Shown here piece after piece: positions 34,565 to 35,253 of a stretch of 35,253 nucleotides of DNA. The notes beneath the pieces were generated by a model. It was given only the letters and a program-made list of their open reading frames with translations, searched no databases and was not told where the DNA came from. The stretch's first letter is position 1. Every line of letters begins with the position of its first letter. Source of the stretch: Azospirillaceae bacterium (GTDB taxonomy: Bacteria; Pseudomonadota; Alphaproteobacteria; Azospirillales; Azospirillaceae); the NCBI GenBank assembly GCA_028281465.1, contig JANQJV010000381.1, positions 1-35,253 on the forward strand, given 5' to 3'. Position numbers and translations under genes: made by a program.

Positions 34565-35253
34565 CGAACAAGAGGCCCGTCTCCCTCAGGGAGGGGGGAG
34601 GGTGGGGCGAGGGTCGTGCCGCCAAGCCGATGAGCGACCATCGGTCAACCCGACACACCCTCAGCCGGCCGCGTGCCGCAGCCACCGGCGTATCAGCCGA
34701 CGGAGACGCCCGTTTGGGGGCACGGCGCATCTGTCTCTGTCTTGGATATCCAATCTCATACCCATGGCCCGCATTGACGACACGGTCGGTTTCGGCGCTG
34801 AACGAGGAGCGCCGGCATCCGTGCCGGCTGGAAGCCGGCGGTCCAGCTGGCAAGCATGCCGGCGCTCCGAAACAGGGCGGCCCGAGGACCGGTCATTGTT
34901 TCGGGCCCTTGGTTATCAGTGCGCGCCGTGCGCCAACCACCGAGTCAGTGCATTTTGATTTCGCTCCATTTCCGAGTTGTGTGAATCCCGTCGCCGAGAG
35001 GGAGAGGGCTCCGGTGTCCGCTCAAGTCCCACACCGGTCTTTCGACCGACCCACCATGACCGAAACGGTGGCTTTTCGACGGCGTGCCCTCCTTTATAGC
35101 ACGGTTGTCGGCATGAAGATCGGTCGTTCATTGGTGACGCGAAGCCCGTGCTCTAGACCCCGCAAAACCCCGGCGAGCACCTCACAGAGAGGGCGTAGTT
35201 TCTTGTTAGTCACTCACCGGCCTTGCGGCCGACCTGCCGGGGATGAAACAGTC
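34565..35253. other. Non-coding interval after betA to the window end
   Basis: No gene is supported in these 689 bp. A purine-rich CTCCCT-C-AGGGAG dyad lies just after betA (34581-34605 region), copy 4 of the repeat lies at 34755-34913, and the last 340 bp show only short frames without start signals. A GC hairpin CGGCC-TTG-CGGCCG-type dyad is near 35217-35232. A gene may begin beyond the window, but nothing shows it. Confidence 0.5.
34755..34913 (-). repeat. Dispersed palindromic repeat, copy 4 (50-bp internal deletion)
   Basis: Reverse complement of copy 3 along nearly its whole length, from the GCCATGGGTAT tail (34755 side) to the CCGAAACAATGACCGG head (34913 side). Relative to copy 3 it lacks exactly 50 bp, the interval between the two TCCAGCCGGC direct repeats, with one copy kept. 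The deletion removes most of one hairpin arm's partner and the centre. Elsewhere only scattered substitutions separate the copies. Confidence 0.88.

Noticed and set aside
34916-35131. 71-codon minus-strand frame near the window end
   Set aside because: It overlaps the edge of repeat copy 4, is rich in Arg/Ser with no start signal, and matches no family I know.
1-35253. CRISPR array, tRNA, rRNA or prophage
   Set aside because: No regularly spaced repeats with spacers, no cloverleaf-like sequences in the gaps, no rRNA core motifs, and no phage structural or integrase gene were found by eye.

Overview
The window looks like part of an alphaproteobacterial chromosome, probably Rhodospirillales-like; the taxon is inferred from gene content and high GC and was not searched. 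Supporting traits are ribE-ribH-nusB-thiL order, a K+-independent H+-pyrophosphatase, a split glycine decarboxylase (gcvPA/gcvPB) behind a tandem glycine riboswitch, an EF-G-like paralogue, choline ABC transporter genes (choXWV) beside a choline-dehydrogenase-type flavoprotein, and a NifJ-type pyruvate:ferredoxin oxidoreductase. I see no phage genes, transposase, CRISPR array, rRNA or tRNA.

Layout. 1-709: a partial copy of a dispersed palindromic repeat, then an AT-richer non-coding stretch with a tandem duplication and an inverted repeat. 710-4724 (+): pentapeptide-repeat protein, riboflavin synthase, lumazine synthase, NusB, ThiL; the last four form one tight cluster, without ribD or ribBA. 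4721-8097 (+): a 13-bp tandem repeat, a FliL-like single-pass membrane protein, HppA and CsaA. 8634-13393 (+): an ECF sigma factor, its zinc-finger anti-sigma factor, and nifJ. 13570-18416 (-): promoter, tandem glycine riboswitch, gcvT, gcvH, gcvPA, gcvPB. 18521-20778 (+): an EF-G-like protein lacking key GTPase residues. 20779-21536: a non-coding interval with the second repeat copy and several hairpins. 21537-25492 (-): an OmpR-type response regulator overlapping a very large hybrid sensor kinase. 26310-29108 (+): a divergent autotransporter. 29191-32658 (-): choX, then choW-choV, with the third repeat copy between choX and choW. 32885-34564 (+): betA-like dehydrogenase divergent from choX. 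34565-35253: non-coding, with the fourth repeat copy.

How the genes fit together. The rib genes make riboflavin and sit with general genes (nusB, thiL). The gcv operon makes the T, H and P proteins of the glycine cleavage system under glycine sensing. ChoXWV imports choline, and the neighbouring GMC dehydrogenase probably starts its oxidation towards glycine betaine. The two-component pair and the outer-membrane autotransporter share an 817-bp divergent intergenic region, which suggests but does not prove a regulatory link.

The least explained element is the dispersed repeat of roughly 115-210 bp, present four times and always between genes. Its core forms a 33-bp inverted repeat with one mismatch in copy 3 and only wobble-compatible changes in copy 2. 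Copies 1 and 4 carry different internal deletions bounded by short direct repeats.
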